64,000 nt of DNA from Borrelia sp. P9F1 (lineage in GTDB: Bacteria; Spirochaetota; Spirochaetia; Borreliales; Borreliaceae). The stretch is from the NCBI RefSeq assembly GCF_030436115.1, contig NZ_CP129407.1, positions 1 to 64,000 on the forward strand. Direction: 5' to 3'. The notes under the pieces were generated by a model, which was given only the letters and a program-made list of their open reading frames with translations, was not told the origin of the DNA and ran no database searches. The position numbers and the translations under genes are program-made. Positions 40,127 through 49,019 of this stretch are shown here, piece after piece. Within the stretch, counting starts at the first letter, position 1, and each line of letters begins with the position of its first letter.

Positions 40127-41628
40127 TTAAAGTTCTGCAAAGCAAAAAATGCCTCACTAAAATTCTCTTCAAAGTTATTTTTATTTAACATAGAATCTAT
40201 CACTAACCTGTTACTTGCCTGATAAAGATTATCAAAAATAACATCTTCTTTAACATGATTAGACTCAACAGAATAACCACCTCTTAAGTTTAAGGAAAAC
40301 ACATAAATCTTACGATCTGCCAAAAAAGGCTTAGACCAATGGTTTTCTTTTAAAGCAAAGATAATATCATAAAAATCTTTACTGTCTTTAAACCCCGATA
40401 ATTCCTCTCCCAAAGTGCTAGGATAAACGCTCATATTGTAAGCAAGATTTACAATATCTTTTTTTAGTGCCAATTTATGGTTTCTAAGAGCTTTTTGCAC
40501 CCCATCGGTACCCATCTCAACAACAACACCATCAAGCTTATTTTCAAGAAAAGTCTCAATAACGCTCGGTTCATAAGTTTCTACATAGTTTCTAACCACA
40601 CTAACATCATGTTCCGATTTTTTATCAAAATCATGAACACTACCTAATATCTTATAGATCTCATATCCACTCCCATCCTTGCTTTTAATTGGCTTGGAAA
40701 ACTCATTTACCTTCAAAGAAAAAACAGACCCCACGTCTTCCTTTCTCTCAAAAGCAAGCTCAAAATCAAAATAGTACTTCCTAGAAGAAATAACTCCCTT
40801 AAAATTGGCAATATTCTCAGAGTAAACTTTAGCAACTTCCTCAAAAGGCATATTCTTGGACAACTTTTCATAAGCATCATTTGCCTCTCCTAAATTTTTA
40901 AATCGAATGGACGCAACTTCAATACTTTTAAATAAATTCAAATCTCTTTCGGCATAGGAAATTAATTCATCTTGTGGAAAATCTTGATATGAAAGCACAA
41001 TATATGAAATATTTCTCCTAACTTTAGCCATATCCCTAATCGCATTAGGAAGAGAATCTGCAAATATCAAGCTACTATTCAATAAAATCTGTATGTTAGA
41101 AGAGAGTAAATCCTCCACCATTTCACTCTGGATTTTAAACTTCTGGTAATCAGAAACCTTATCATACCTCTTAGGACTGAAATTACCAGTAGAATCCAGG
41201 TACACAGGAGAATTCATTAAATTCTTATTTAACATATCCTTTGAAACATAAAAGCTATTAGCTCTTGCTAAATCAAGAAAAGCAAGATCCTCCACGTGCT
41301 TCACAAAAGCAAAGTTCCAGATAGAGTACTCCATATCAGAATTACTTTTATTCTGCATGAATCTAGAATAGAGATTTGAGTAATGACTAACATATCTAGC
41401 AAATCTACTATCCTTTTCATAATAAATTGGTTGCCCCTTATAAGAACCAAATTTCAACCCAGATGAATCAGTACTCTCAACCAAAGCCGGAATCAAGGGC
41501 GCAATAATGAACCCAAACACAATCAGTATAAGCGCTAAAAGACCCCAAACACCAACCCTCTTATCATCAGAATCAAAAGAACCAACCTTAGACGCATCTA
41601 CCTCTACCCGTTTCACTCTCTTGTGCAT
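40123..41628 (-). CDS. SurA/PpiD-like periplasmic folding factor
   Basis: 501 residues anchored by one N-terminal helix (about 27-50). After it come a FGSYKGQPI strand, a helical chaperone module and [21 protein letters not shown], the order seen in PpiD/SurA N-terminal domains. A weakly parvulin-like part includes [11 protein letters not shown]. It is likely to assist folding of exported or outer-membrane proteins, and PPIase activity is unproven. AAGG 7 bases before ATG supports the start. It overlaps the downstream lipoprotein gene by four bases. Confidence 0.7.
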   Translation of the reverse strand: MHKRVKRVEVDASKVGSFDSDDKRVGVWGLLALILIVFGFIIAPLIPALVESTDSSGLKFGSYKGQPIYYEKDSRFARYVSHYSNLYSRFMQNKSNSDMEYSIWNFAFVKHVEDLAFLDLARANSFYVSKDMLNKNLMNSPVYLDSTGNFSPKRYDKVSDYQKFKIQSEMVEDLLSSNIQILLNSSLIFADSLPNAIRDMAKVRRNISYIVLSYQDFPQDELISYAERDLNLFKSIEVASIRFKNLGEANDAYEKLSKNMPFEEVAKVYSENIANFKGVISSRKYYFDFELAFERKEDVGSVFSLKVNEFSKPIKSKDGSGYEIYKILGSVHDFDKKSEHDVSVVRNYVETYEPSVIETFLENKLDGVVVEMGTDGVQKALRNHKLALKKDIVNLAYNMSVYPSTLGEELSGFKDSKDFYDIIFALKENHWSKPFLADRKIYVFSLNLRGGYSVESNHVKEDVIFDNLYQASNRLVIDSMLNKNNFEENFSEAFFALQNFN

Positions 41629-41693
41629 AAAACAACCTTCAAAATTTCAATAAAAATAACATTTTAAGTACTAAAATAGCATAATTAAAGCAT

Positions 41694-41709
41694 TATTTCA
41701 ATTGAAATA
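41694..41709. promoter_or_regulatory. 16-bp palindrome upstream of cheR
   Basis: TATTTCAATTGAAATA is a perfect palindrome in the divergent gap between the SurA/PpiD-like gene and cheR. It may be a regulator site. A chance AT-rich palindrome is possible. Confidence 0.45.
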
Positions 41710-41723
41710 TTTAAGATTAAGGG

Positions 41724-41745
41724 CTACCTTGTAGGTTGGAGGTAG
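41724..41745 (+). promoter_or_regulatory. stem-loop in a GC-rich cheR leader
   Basis: CTACCT (41724-41729) pairs with AGGTAG (41740-41745). The surrounding 41720-41785 segment is clearly richer in G than its AT-rich flanks, and ends in an AGGGAG site before the cheR ATG. It may be a structured 5' leader. Confidence 0.35.
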
Positions 41746-41796
41746 GACGCTTGCTGGTTTGGTGCTCTTTGACAGTTCAACAATGCACAGGGAGTT

Positions 41797-42639
41797 ATGA
41801 AAGATAACAGTTTTACTATTCATATAAGACCGAACGAGCTCGGTAGGCTCATAAAGATAGTTTACGATAATTTTGGGATTAACCTCAGTGAGAAGAAGAA
41901 GTTGTTGATTGAGAGTCGCCTTTCGTCAACGATTAAGGCAAAAAGTTTTGGCAGTTTCACGGAGTATATTGACTACTTAGAAAGTGGTGAAAGTCAATTG
42001 CCCTTAATAGAGTTGGTGGATAAAATATCAACAAATCATACTTATTTTTTCAGAGAGCCTAATCATTTCGAGCTCCTTGAAAGAGAGCTTTTGCCGAAAA
42101 TGATTAATAGGATGGCAAGATCGGAAGAGAAAGAGGTTCGTATATGGTCAGCTGGTTGTTCAAGTGGGGAAGAGCCATACACGATTGCAATGATAATAAA
42201 TGAGTACATAAACAGTAATAAAATTTATTTAAAGGCAAAAATCTTGGCAACCGATATTTCAGTTACCGTATTAAGAGAAGCTAGCCAAGGAATTTACCCA
42301 GGAGATCGCGTAAAAACCCTGCCTAAGCATTTAAAATTTAAATACTTAAATCAACTTAAGGGTGACAAATTTGAAGTCAAAGATATACTTAAGACAATGG
42401 TTCAATTTAAAAAATTAAATTTAATGGATGAGTATTTCCCATTCAGAAAGAAATTTGATTTAATTTTTTGCAGAAATGTAATGATTTATTTCGATGAAAC
42501 AACTAGAGATCTGCTTGCTGAAAAATTTAGCAAACACCTAAAAGGTGACTGCTATCTACTTATCGGCCACTCGGAAACAATTAGAGGAAATAAAAACTTC
42601 GAGTATGTTATGCCAGCAACATATAAGAAAATAAATTAA
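41797..42639 (+). CDS. cheR: chemotaxis protein methyltransferase CheR
   Basis: Methylates Glu residues of chemoreceptors with SAM. An N-terminal helical domain (about 1-85) with STNHTYFFREPNHFELL precedes the SAM fold: IWSAGCSSGEEPYTIAM, ILATDISVTVL and LIFCRNVMIYFD. The 280 residues match. AGGGAG directly precedes ATG. It stands alone here, with no other chemotaxis gene beside it. Confidence 0.95.
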   Translation: MKDNSFTIHIRPNELGRLIKIVYDNFGINLSEKKKLLIESRLSSTIKAKSFGSFTEYIDYLESGESQLPLIELVDKISTNHTYFFREPNHFELLERELLPKMINRMARSEEKEVRIWSAGCSSGEEPYTIAMIINEYINSNKIYLKAKILATDISVTVLREASQGIYPGDRVKTLPKHLKFKYLNQLKGDKFEVKDILKTMVQFKKLNLMDEYFPFRKKFDLIFCRNVMIYFDETTRDLLAEKFSKHLKGDCYLLIGHSETIRGNKNFEYVMPATYKKIN

Positions 42640-42651
42640 CACAAAGCACGC

Positions 42652-42984
42652 CTATTGACCCTGTATCTTTTTATTCAGATAAATAAGCTCTTCAATAAGA
42701 TTCTTTTCACTCAATAGACCTATGATACAGTTTTGCATGTTAAACACAGTCAATGATAAATACACATTTTGTATAAATTTACCGTCACTCATAAATTCTG
42801 CCTGCAAAGCATTAATGTTGGTAATTAAAGTCTCAATTTCACTAAGTTCATATTCAACATCATCAAAATTTCCTCTCTTAACCTCCTTTAAAAGTTTGTA
42901 AAGTCTATGCCTTACACTGCTAGCCTTATCTAGAATCAACACAAACTTATCGCCAATATATCTATTCAACTCATCGCTTAACAT
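42652..42984 (-). CDS. hypothetical small helical protein
   Basis: 110 residues, predicted mainly helical with heptad-like hydrophobic spacing, and no signal peptide. No family is recognised. It lies 10 bases after phoU on the same strand and converges with cheR, so co-expression with phoU is likely. Confidence 0.7.
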   Translation of the reverse strand: MLSDELNRYIGDKFVLILDKASSVRHRLYKLLKEVKRGNFDDVEYELSEIETLITNINALQAEFMSDGKFIQNVYLSLTVFNMQNCIIGLLSEKNLIEELIYLNKKIQGQ

Positions 42985-42994
42985 ACAGCTCCCT

Positions 42995-43666
42995 CTAGGT
43001 CAAATTTACTTTTTCCCCCACCTTCACAAAGTAAAGCAATTCACCTATTGTAGCAACATGGTCTCCAACTCTTTCTAGAAAGCTATTTAAAAACAAGATA
43101 TTTAGAAGATAATCCAAATTTTCCGGATTATTTTTCATAGCATCAATTACAACTGTTTTTTGCTTAGAAAATAATTTATCTATAATGTTGTCGTACTTTA
43201 CTATTTTAAGTATTTTAGTAAAGTCCCCATCAAAGTAAGCATCAAAAATATTTGAAAGCATATCCTTTGCTGTATCTGCCATTTCTCTTAGAGGTTTAAG
43301 ATAAAGATTAGCAGTGCAAAAATCCGTCACATTAGATTCCAAGAGAAGCACAACCTTTACAATTTTAGTAGAATGGTCCGCAATACGCTCAAGGGAACTT
43401 ATTATCTTAATAATCGCTAAAATTTCCCTAAGTTCAGTAGCCACAGGATGTTCTGTAGCAATAATTCTTCCACATAAATCCTCAATATCATACTGATAAT
43501 CGTCTATTATTTTTTCATCCTCATTAATGATCTTTTTAGCCAAATTTTTGTCCCTAGATTCTAAAGCTATTAAAGAATTCTCTATTATTTTAAGAACACA
43601 TTCTTTCATATCCCAAAGATAATCTTTTATCACTTCAAGTTGTTTAGTAAGTTTGCGTCTAATCAT
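42995..43666 (-). CDS. phoU: PhoU-like phosphate signalling protein
   Basis: 223 residues made of two three-helix repeats. ARKIINEDEKIIDDYQYDIE-like stretches with E/DXXXD metal-binding motifs (NEDEKIIDD, and SLERIADHSTKIV, FLERVGDHVATIGE) are typical. It usually links the Pst phosphate transporter to signalling. No pst genes are in this window. Confidence 0.88.
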   Translation of the reverse strand: MIRRKLTKQLEVIKDYLWDMKECVLKIIENSLIALESRDKNLAKKIINEDEKIIDDYQYDIEDLCGRIIATEHPVATELREILAIIKIISSLERIADHSTKIVKVVLLLESNVTDFCTANLYLKPLREMADTAKDMLSNIFDAYFDGDFTKILKIVKYDNIIDKLFSKQKTVVIDAMKNNPENLDYLLNILFLNSFLERVGDHVATIGELLYFVKVGEKVNLT

Positions 43667-43677
43667 ACCAAATCCTC

Positions 43678-44691
43678 CTAAAAAAACCTTTTTAAAAACA
43701 AATACCCTAACCTAGACATCTCATAATAATTACTAAAAGGATAATCATCAATAACCCTCTTATAGTAATCAAGTGCTTTCAAAAAATCTCTGTACTTACT
43801 CTCGGTTTCATATAGCCTACCCAATAAATAATTGTATCTGTCTGGAAAACTCGCACTTATGTATTTCGGGAAATACAGAGAACTCAAATTTAAAAAAAAC
43901 TCATACTCACCACTCAGTAACAAAAATTCAAGAATATCGAGATAAACATCTTCACTAAAATCAATATTATTCTCTATTAAGAATCTAACATCCCTTAGTA
44001 CATTTTCTACCTTATTTAACTTAATTCCAAGACTAATAAGATGCAAAAAAATCTGATTAAAGTGACTGTCTCTTAAACGTAAGTAATTTTCATAAGAATT
44101 TAAATAATCCCCATTCTTATAATAAAGATCAGCCTTTAGTAGGGTATACTCACTCTCACTAAAACTATAACTGTTAAGTAACTTAATTGCACCCTTATAA
44201 TCATTAATGTAAGATAAATTTAAAGCTCTTCTGATAATCTCCCTAGAACTTAAACCAGCAATATTATTTTGTGGTTTAATGCCTTCATCATCCTGAATAT
44301 CTCCACCCAGCTGCCTCCCTTCCAAATTGTCAGGGACTCTTTGATCAATTTTCAAAATTACATTTTTAGTAAATTCCCTAGAATCCCTTACATTTTGATA
44401 ACTAAAAGTTAATACAACACTCCCAACTTTATTTGAAGTCTGAAAAGTGAAAGTAGCTCCGTCCTGATAAGATTCTCCTAAAAGTCTAATAAAAGAACCG
44501 TTATCAGGATTTTTAATATAAATCCAAGACTCATCCTTAAAAAAAAAATTAAATTTTGAATTAGTTCTTACTAAAAATTCTCTTTCTTCACTACTAAAAT
44601 CAAGCTCATAAGCTCCATAACTACTCTCAGTAGCAAACAAGAACACTGCATTCACAACTAAGAATAAAACAACAAAACAACCCTTATTCAC
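43678..44691 (-). CDS. exported protein with TPR-like repeats
   Basis: 337 residues with a signal peptide (1-19, ending LFATE). A beta-rich N-terminal part precedes helical TPR-like repeats from about 145 on (YINDYKGAIKLLNSYSF, DYYKRVIDDYPFSNYYE). It is probably periplasmic and takes part in protein-protein contacts. The function is unknown. It follows the small membrane protein gene by 2 bases. Confidence 0.7.
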   Translation of the reverse strand: MNKGCFVVLFLVVNAVFLFATESSYGAYELDFSSEEREFLVRTNSKFNFFFKDESWIYIKNPDNGSFIRLLGESYQDGATFTFQTSNKVGSVVLTFSYQNVRDSREFTKNVILKIDQRVPDNLEGRQLGGDIQDDEGIKPQNNIAGLSSREIIRRALNLSYINDYKGAIKLLNSYSFSESEYTLLKADLYYKNGDYLNSYENYLRLRDSHFNQIFLHLISLGIKLNKVENVLRDVRFLIENNIDFSEDVYLDILEFLLLSGEYEFFLNLSSLYFPKYISASFPDRYNYLLGRLYETESKYRDFLKALDYYKRVIDDYPFSNYYEMSRLGYLFLKRFF

Positions 44692-44693
44692 TT

Positions 44694-45095
44694 CTAATTT
44701 TCCAAAATTTTGTCGACTAATGTCTCATTTTGCTTTTCCAAATCAACATTAAATAAATTTTCAGGTTTTATCCAGAATTTCTTAAGAAGTTCCTCATTAA
44801 TTGGCTGATGCTCAGTTAATCCATCTTCCAACTCGCTGCCAGGAAGATGGGGTCTGGGAAAGAAAAAATCATTCATGTTAAGACTAGAGTTTAAATCAAA
44901 ATAAAAATCTTCCGCATTCATTAATTTTAACTTTTTATTTAAATCCTCTTCTGTGTTTCTGCGAGCAACTCTGATAATGTTATTAGAGTAAAAATAGGTA
45001 ATGAAGGCCACAGCAATAGATAAAAATATTAAAATCAAAAAATATTTTTGAAAATAAAACTTCCTTCTTCTCATAAAATTCCCTCTGCTACTCAA
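44694..45095 (-). CDS. small single-pass membrane protein
   Basis: 133 residues. A basic start (MRRRKFYFQK), one membrane helix (about 19-37) and a polar tail suggest a periplasm-facing domain. No family is recognised. The start could be Met8. It is probably co-transcribed with the TPR protein and divergent from rnhB. Confidence 0.65.
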   Translation of the reverse strand: MSSRGNFMRRRKFYFQKYFLILIFLSIAVAFITYFYSNNIIRVARRNTEEDLNKKLKLMNAEDFYFDLNSSLNMNDFFFPRPHLPGSELEDGLTEHQPINEELLKKFWIKPENLFNVDLEKQNETLVDKILEN

Positions 45096-45113
45096 TGAAT
45101 TATATATTAAATG

Positions 45114-45142
45114 TTAGACTTTCTCTATTAAGATAATATAAT
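45114..45142 (+). promoter_or_regulatory. rnhB promoter with nearly leaderless spacing
   Basis: TTAGAC (45114-45119), a 17-base spacer and TATAAT (45137-45142). Only 5 bases separate the -10 box from the rnhB ATG at 45148, leaving no room for a ribosome site. Confidence 0.6.
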
Positions 45143-45147
45143 TAGTT

Positions 45148-45693
45148 ATGATTTGTGGAATTGACGAAGTCGGGAGAGGATGCATTTTTGGACCAGTGTT
45201 AAGTGCGGCAGTTGTTTTTAAAGGAAATCCTAGTTTTTTAAGTGAACTAGATGATTCAAAAAAGCTTAAAAAAGAAAAAAGGGAATACTTATCTTCATTA
45301 ATACTTAAAAATGCATATTATGCCTTCGCAGAGGTACCTAACCACATCATTGACAAAATTAATATTCACAATGCCTCTCTTCTTGCTATGCAACTCGCGT
45401 ACGAAAGCCTAAACATACAATGTGATTTAGTCCTTGTGGATGGGAAATTCGTTCCAACAATAAAAGCTAAAAGAATCAAGGCAATAATCAAGGGAGACTC
45501 TATTATTAATGAAATAAAAGCAGCCTCCATTATCGCAAAAGTACGAAGAGATAAGTTGATGGACGAATACGATAAAATTTATCCTCTCTATTCCCTAAAA
45601 AACAACAAAGGATACCCGACACAGACCCACAAAGACGCAATAAAGAAACATGGAATCCTAAGCCTTCACAGAAAAAGTTTCAAACTTACCTAA
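45148..45693 (+). CDS. rnhB: ribonuclease HII
   Basis: Removes ribonucleotides and RNA-DNA hybrids. The 181 residues begin MICGIDEVGRGCIFGPV with the catalytic Asp-Glu pair, have LVDGKF and the third Asp in IKGDSIINEIKAASIIAKV, and end with the KNNKGYPTQTHKDAI region. It has no Shine-Dalgarno site and its promoter abuts the ATG. Confidence 0.95.
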   Translation: MICGIDEVGRGCIFGPVLSAAVVFKGNPSFLSELDDSKKLKKEKREYLSSLILKNAYYAFAEVPNHIIDKINIHNASLLAMQLAYESLNIQCDLVLVDGKFVPTIKAKRIKAIIKGDSIINEIKAASIIAKVRRDKLMDEYDKIYPLYSLKNNKGYPTQTHKDAIKKHGILSLHRKSFKLT

Positions 45694-45701
45694 ATATTTT
45701 T

Positions 45702-46058
45702 TTAATAATCTCTATTTCTAGATCTTCCTGAAAAGTGATAATCTTTATCAAAATTGTCACCTCTGAAACCTTCATTATTAGCATCAAAATCATCATGCTG
45801 AGTTTCTCCTGCAACATAATTTCCAGAAATCTTCTTCTTAATTACAGAAATTGCTCTTAATAAGCTTGCTTCAAATTCCTTAATATTTTCTTCATAAATA
45901 AAAACTGAATGTCTTTCAAAATCTCCGCTAGCATTTCTTTTACTCTCAACAATATTTAAAAAATAATCACCCTTCCTATTTTCTTTAACATTAAAGAAAT
46001 AAGTTCTTTCAGAATTTGTAAATAACTTATCAGAATATATTTCCCCTCTCTCTCCCAT
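45702..46058 (-). CDS. bpuR: PUR-domain nucleic-acid-binding protein BpuR
   Basis: 118 residues: [36 protein letters not shown] and a following [19 protein letters not shown] helix match one PUR repeat, followed by an acidic, Gly/Arg-rich tail. In Lyme Borrelia the orthologue BB0047 (BpuR) binds DNA and RNA and regulates gene expression. ATG at 46058 is chosen because GGAGGA lies 5 bases upstream. The in-frame start at 46070 would put that site inside the gene. Confidence 0.88.
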   Translation of the reverse strand: MGERGEIYSDKLFTNSERTYFFNVKENRKGDYFLNIVESKRNASGDFERHSVFIYEENIKEFEASLLRAISVIKKKISGNYVAGETQHDDFDANNEGFRGDNFDKDYHFSGRSRNRDY

Positions 46059-46169
46059 TAATTCCTCCACTCAAAAAGCACCAAAATCATTACATTGGCT
46101 TTCATAAAAGTTAACATAATTGTACTTATTAAGAAAAAAAAATACTAGATAAACTTAATAATAAATTAA

Positions 46170-46198
46170 TTGACATAAAACTCATTTTTTTATAGAAT
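46170..46198 (+). promoter_or_regulatory. tRNA-Gly promoter
   Basis: A perfect -35 TTGACA (46170-46175), a 17-base spacer and TAGAAT (46193-46198), about 16 bases before the tRNA. It is among the strongest promoter matches in the window. Confidence 0.8.
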
Positions 46199-46214
46199 CG
46201 GATCTGATATTTGT

Positions 46215-46286
46215 GCGTCCTTCGTATAATGGCTATTACCTTAGCCTTCCAAGCTAATGATGTCGGTTCGATCCCGATAGGACGCT
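46215..46286 (+). tRNA. tRNA-Gly (anticodon TCC)
   Basis: The acceptor arm GCGTCCT (46215-46221) pairs with AGGACGC (46279-46285), with discriminator T at 46286. The anticodon stem TTAGC/GCTAA encloses the loop CTTCCAA with anticodon TCC at 46248-46250. The T arm contains GGTTCGATCCC. The 3' CCA is not encoded. Confidence 0.95.
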
Positions 46287-46301
46287 TGCTAATGGTCTTT
46301 A

Positions 46302-46659
46302 TGGAGATGGCGGGATTTGAACCCGCGTCCTAAAGGTGATACCATGGGTGTCTACAGGCTTAGCCAGTGTTTCGATAAGCAAAGAGACGGGAAACCCCTG
46401 GCAAACCGTCAAGTTGCTCCCAAGTTTAGGAGTCCCTAGGGCGCACTTGGATCATCCCCAGCCAAGCTTTGATGTCTTTAAAGAGTTAAACCGAACCTCA
46501 AAGCAAAATTCAACAAAACTCTCTGCTAACTTAAGCAGCCATTACAAGGTTTGAACTTGTAAAGTTATTATTTTTTGCATTTATTAAAGAAGTTTTAAGA
46601 GATTCACTCTGCCTGCAACTCATACCACCAAACCCTTTAGTCAAATCCAAAACATCCCC
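46302..46659 (-). ncRNA. ssrA: transfer-messenger RNA
   Basis: About 358 bases. The 5' end GGGGATG (from 46659) pairs with the 3' CATCTCC in the tRNA-like acceptor, with a G-U at the third pair, and the T arm reads GGGTTCAAATCCC. The tag frame (46578 to 46531) encodes AKNNNFTSSNLVMAA followed by TAA. The discriminator A is at 46302, and CCA is not encoded. It works with smpB at 33 kb and converges on tRNA-Gly. Confidence 0.96.
46531..46578 (-). other. tmRNA proteolysis-tag reading frame
   Basis: A resume codon GCA at 46578, 15 codons reading AKNNNFTSSNLVMAA, and a TAA stop at 46531-46533. The hydrophobic end LVMAA is the usual degron for ClpXP-type proteases. Confidence 0.95.
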
Positions 46660-46675
46660 CATTACTTCGATGAGA

Positions 46676-46704
46676 ATTATAATATAAACACACCAAAAAA
46701 GCAA
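46676..46704 (-). promoter_or_regulatory. tmRNA promoter
   Basis: On the minus strand, TTGCTT (46699-46704), a 17-base spacer and TATAAT (46676-46681), about 17 bases before the tmRNA 5' end. Confidence 0.75.
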
Positions 46705-46775
46705 AATAATTTATTTGAAAAACAATATCTAAAGTTTTACAATTGGTTGTATAATGAACGGAGTACGAGGGGTTT

Positions 46776-47489
46776 TTGAGTAGCGATCGTTTTTTGAGTA
46801 ACGAATTTGTGTGGATAGTTATGTTGATCTGTACTTATTCAATATTAATTATCGTATACAGGTTTTTTGGAAAAAGAGGTTTGTTTGTGTGGGTGACGTC
46901 CTCTGTGGCTATTGCAAACATTCAGGTCTTGAAACAAATTACTTTGTTTGGATTTAATGCTACCCTTGGCAATATTATTTATGCATCGACCTATGTTGCA
47001 ACCGATATCTTATCAGAATTTTACGGCCGTCAGATTTCAAAAAAAGCAGTCTATATGGGTTTTATAAGTTTCATAGCTTTTGCGCTCATCACGAATATTC
47101 AACTTTATTTTTCATCAAGCAAGCTTGATATACATTCCAACAGCTTACAGAGCATATTTTCTTCAATTCCAATATTATTAGTTGCATCGATAACTGCATA
47201 CATGCTATCTCAGTTAAACGACATCCAATTGTATCAGCTCATTAAAAACAAATTTCCAAAATTTCTCTTCGTAAGATGCAATGGATCGACACTGGTAAGT
47301 GAACTAATAGATACGATAGTATTTGTGGGTATTGCAACATATTTCAACATATTTCCAAAAGAAGCTTTTTTTGATATAGCACTTTCTACATATTTAGTTA
47401 AAGCGCTTGCTGGTTTTTTGGGAACCCCATTTATTTACACAGCAAAATTTATGTCACAGCAAAAAAAACAACTCAACGGCAGTCGTTAA
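46776..47489 (+). CDS. YhhQ family queuosine-precursor transporter
   Basis: 237 residues with about six membrane helices. It belongs to the YhhQ/DUF165 family, with NIIYASTYVATDILSEFYGRQISKKAVYMGF and a late segment GSTLVSELIDTIVF that hold the conserved Asp/Glu residues. Family members import preQ0/preQ1 or queuine-like bases. A TTG start at 46776 has GAGGGG upstream, and a TATAAT lies at 46750-46755. It is followed by a diverged paralogue. Confidence 0.82.
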   Translation: MSSDRFLSNEFVWIVMLICTYSILIIVYRFFGKRGLFVWVTSSVAIANIQVLKQITLFGFNATLGNIIYASTYVATDILSEFYGRQISKKAVYMGFISFIAFALITNIQLYFSSSKLDIHSNSLQSIFSSIPILLVASITAYMLSQLNDIQLYQLIKNKFPKFLFVRCNGSTLVSELIDTIVFVGIATYFNIFPKEAFFDIALSTYLVKALAGFLGTPFIYTAKFMSQQKKQLNGSR

Positions 47490-47518
47490 CTTAACTATTG
47501 GCTTCTGATTTGCTATAA
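47490..47518 (+). promoter_or_regulatory. promoter of second yhhQ, short leader
   Basis: TTAACT (47490-47495), a 17-base spacer and TATAAT (47513-47518). The ATG at 47529 is only 10 bases after the -10 box, so the leader would be about 4 bases. It starts directly after the first paralogue's stop. Confidence 0.6.
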
Positions 47519-47528
47519 TTAACAACCT

Positions 47529-48215
47529 ATGGCAGACCTCGTTTTATGGGCGTTTTTGTTGTTATCTGTATACCTGTATCTTACGGTGTTTTACTATCTA
47601 TTCGGAAAATCGGGTCTTTTTTGCTTTGTCGCCATTACCACAATACTTTCAAAAATTCTCATACTTAAAAAAGTGGTTATATTCGACCAAACTGTCAATT
47701 TAACAACAATAACATTTTTATCAATCCTTTTCTCTCTGAATTTAATCACAGAAAAGTACAATGCAAAAGCAGCCGCAAAATGCACAACTCTGAGTCTACT
47801 TGTAAATATAACTTTTGTATTAATGATAAATTTTACGTTAGCTTTTCAACACAATTCGTTCGATACCTCAAACATACATCTTAAATTATTGTTTAATGAC
47901 ACTTCATATAGCACAACAACTGTTATTGGCACATATATTATATACATATGCCAGAATGTAAATATATATATGTACTCTGTGATGAAACAGAAAAACCTAA
48001 AAATCAAATGGCTGAAACATAACCTCAATAGATTGATTACCTCATTGATAGCCTATGCTCTTATTAAATCTTCCGTTTATATAGTTTCACAGTTGTATCC
48101 TAGCTACGATATTGATTTTAATATAAAAGGCTCTAGCATTTTTATCCTGGTAATAATGGTCATAGATTCTTTTATTTATCATTTCTTGACTTCTCTTAAA
48201 GTACAAGAAACTTAA
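47529..48215 (+). CDS. second, diverged YhhQ family transporter
   Basis: 228 residues, about six membrane helices, with a topology like the preceding gene (LILKKVVIFDQTVNLTTITFL...NLITEKYNAKAAAK). Here LNLITEKYN stands where the first paralogue has TDILSEFYG, and the late S-x-x-E motif is less clear, so specificity has probably diverged. It probably uses its own promoter. Confidence 0.75.
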   Translation: MADLVLWAFLLLSVYLYLTVFYYLFGKSGLFCFVAITTILSKILILKKVVIFDQTVNLTTITFLSILFSLNLITEKYNAKAAAKCTTLSLLVNITFVLMINFTLAFQHNSFDTSNIHLKLLFNDTSYSTTTVIGTYIIYICQNVNIYMYSVMKQKNLKIKWLKHNLNRLITSLIAYALIKSSVYIVSQLYPSYDIDFNIKGSSIFILVIMVIDSFIYHFLTSLKVQET

Positions 48216-48312
48216 GAATCCATTCTTAAATAATTTTCAATACTGTTAACAAAAAATTAAGTTTAAATGGAAAAATAAAATCAAAATAATAACTTTAAAA
48301 CCAAATTTTTTA

Positions 48313-48318
48313 TATAAT
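48313..48318 (+). promoter_or_regulatory. -10 box for udg, leaderless spacing
   Basis: TATAAT (48313-48318) overlaps an upstream in-frame ATG (48317) and lies 7 bases before the ATG at 48326. RNA would start at about the second ATG. The -35 region is weak. Confidence 0.5.
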
Positions 48319-48325
48319 GTTGAGA

Positions 48326-48997
48326 ATGGAAGTAAAGATTGGGGAATCTTGGAAAGAAGTATTGAAAAACGAATTTAACAAGGCATATTTTAAAAAGCTT
48401 GTGGGTTTCATAAAGAATGAATACAAAACAAAAAATGAAAAAATATTTCCTCCTCCTAGTCTTATATTTAATGCATTCGATTCTTTGCCATTTAAAGATA
48501 TAAAGGTTGTCATTCTTGGACAAGACCCATATCACGGAAAGGGACAAGCCAACGGATTAGCATTTTCTGTCAATGCTGGCATTAAAATACCCCCCTCACT
48601 ACAAAACATTTTTAAAGAAATAGAGAGTAACTTAAAAATAAAAACTGCTGCAAACGGGGATTTAAAAAGATGGGCCACTCAGGGTGTTTTCTTACTAAAC
48701 TCAATACTAACGGTAGAAGAAGGAATCCCATCATCTCACAAAGAAGTAGGGTGGGAAATTTTCACAGACGAAGTAATAAAAATTATTTCAGCGAGACTGG
48801 ACAATATCGTATTTATGCTGTGGGGTAACTTTGCAAGGGGAAAAAAGAACCTGATTGACTCATCAAAACACTTAATCCTTGAAGCAAGCCACCCATCCCC
48901 TTACTCAGCGAACAACGGATTCCTAGGTTCAAACCATTTCGGCAAAACCCTAGAATACCTCAAAAGGAACCGAAAACCCCCAATAAATTTTCAATAA
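48326..48997 (+). CDS. udg: uracil-DNA glycosylase
   Basis: Excises uracil from [25 protein letters not shown] contains the catalytic Asp, [14 protein letters not shown] follows, MLWGNFA lies in the core, and ASHPSPYSA has the catalytic His. About 223 residues, normal for family 1. ATG at 48326 is preferred over 48317 because the latter overlaps the -10 box. Confidence 0.95.
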   Translation: MEVKIGESWKEVLKNEFNKAYFKKLVGFIKNEYKTKNEKIFPPPSLIFNAFDSLPFKDIKVVILGQDPYHGKGQANGLAFSVNAGIKIPPSLQNIFKEIESNLKIKTAANGDLKRWATQGVFLLNSILTVEEGIPSSHKEVGWEIFTDEVIKIISARLDNIVFMLWGNFARGKKNLIDSSKHLILEASHPSPYSANNGFLGSNHFGKTLEYLKRNRKPPINFQ

Positions 48998-49019
48998 AAA
49001 GCCAAGTCAATTACATGCT

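Noticed and set aside
46336..46554. 72-codon open frame on the plus strand
   Set aside because: It lies entirely antisense within the tmRNA gene.
48281..48547. 88-codon open frame on the minus strand at the udg start
   Set aside because: It is antisense to conserved uracil-DNA glycosylase codons, with no independent support.
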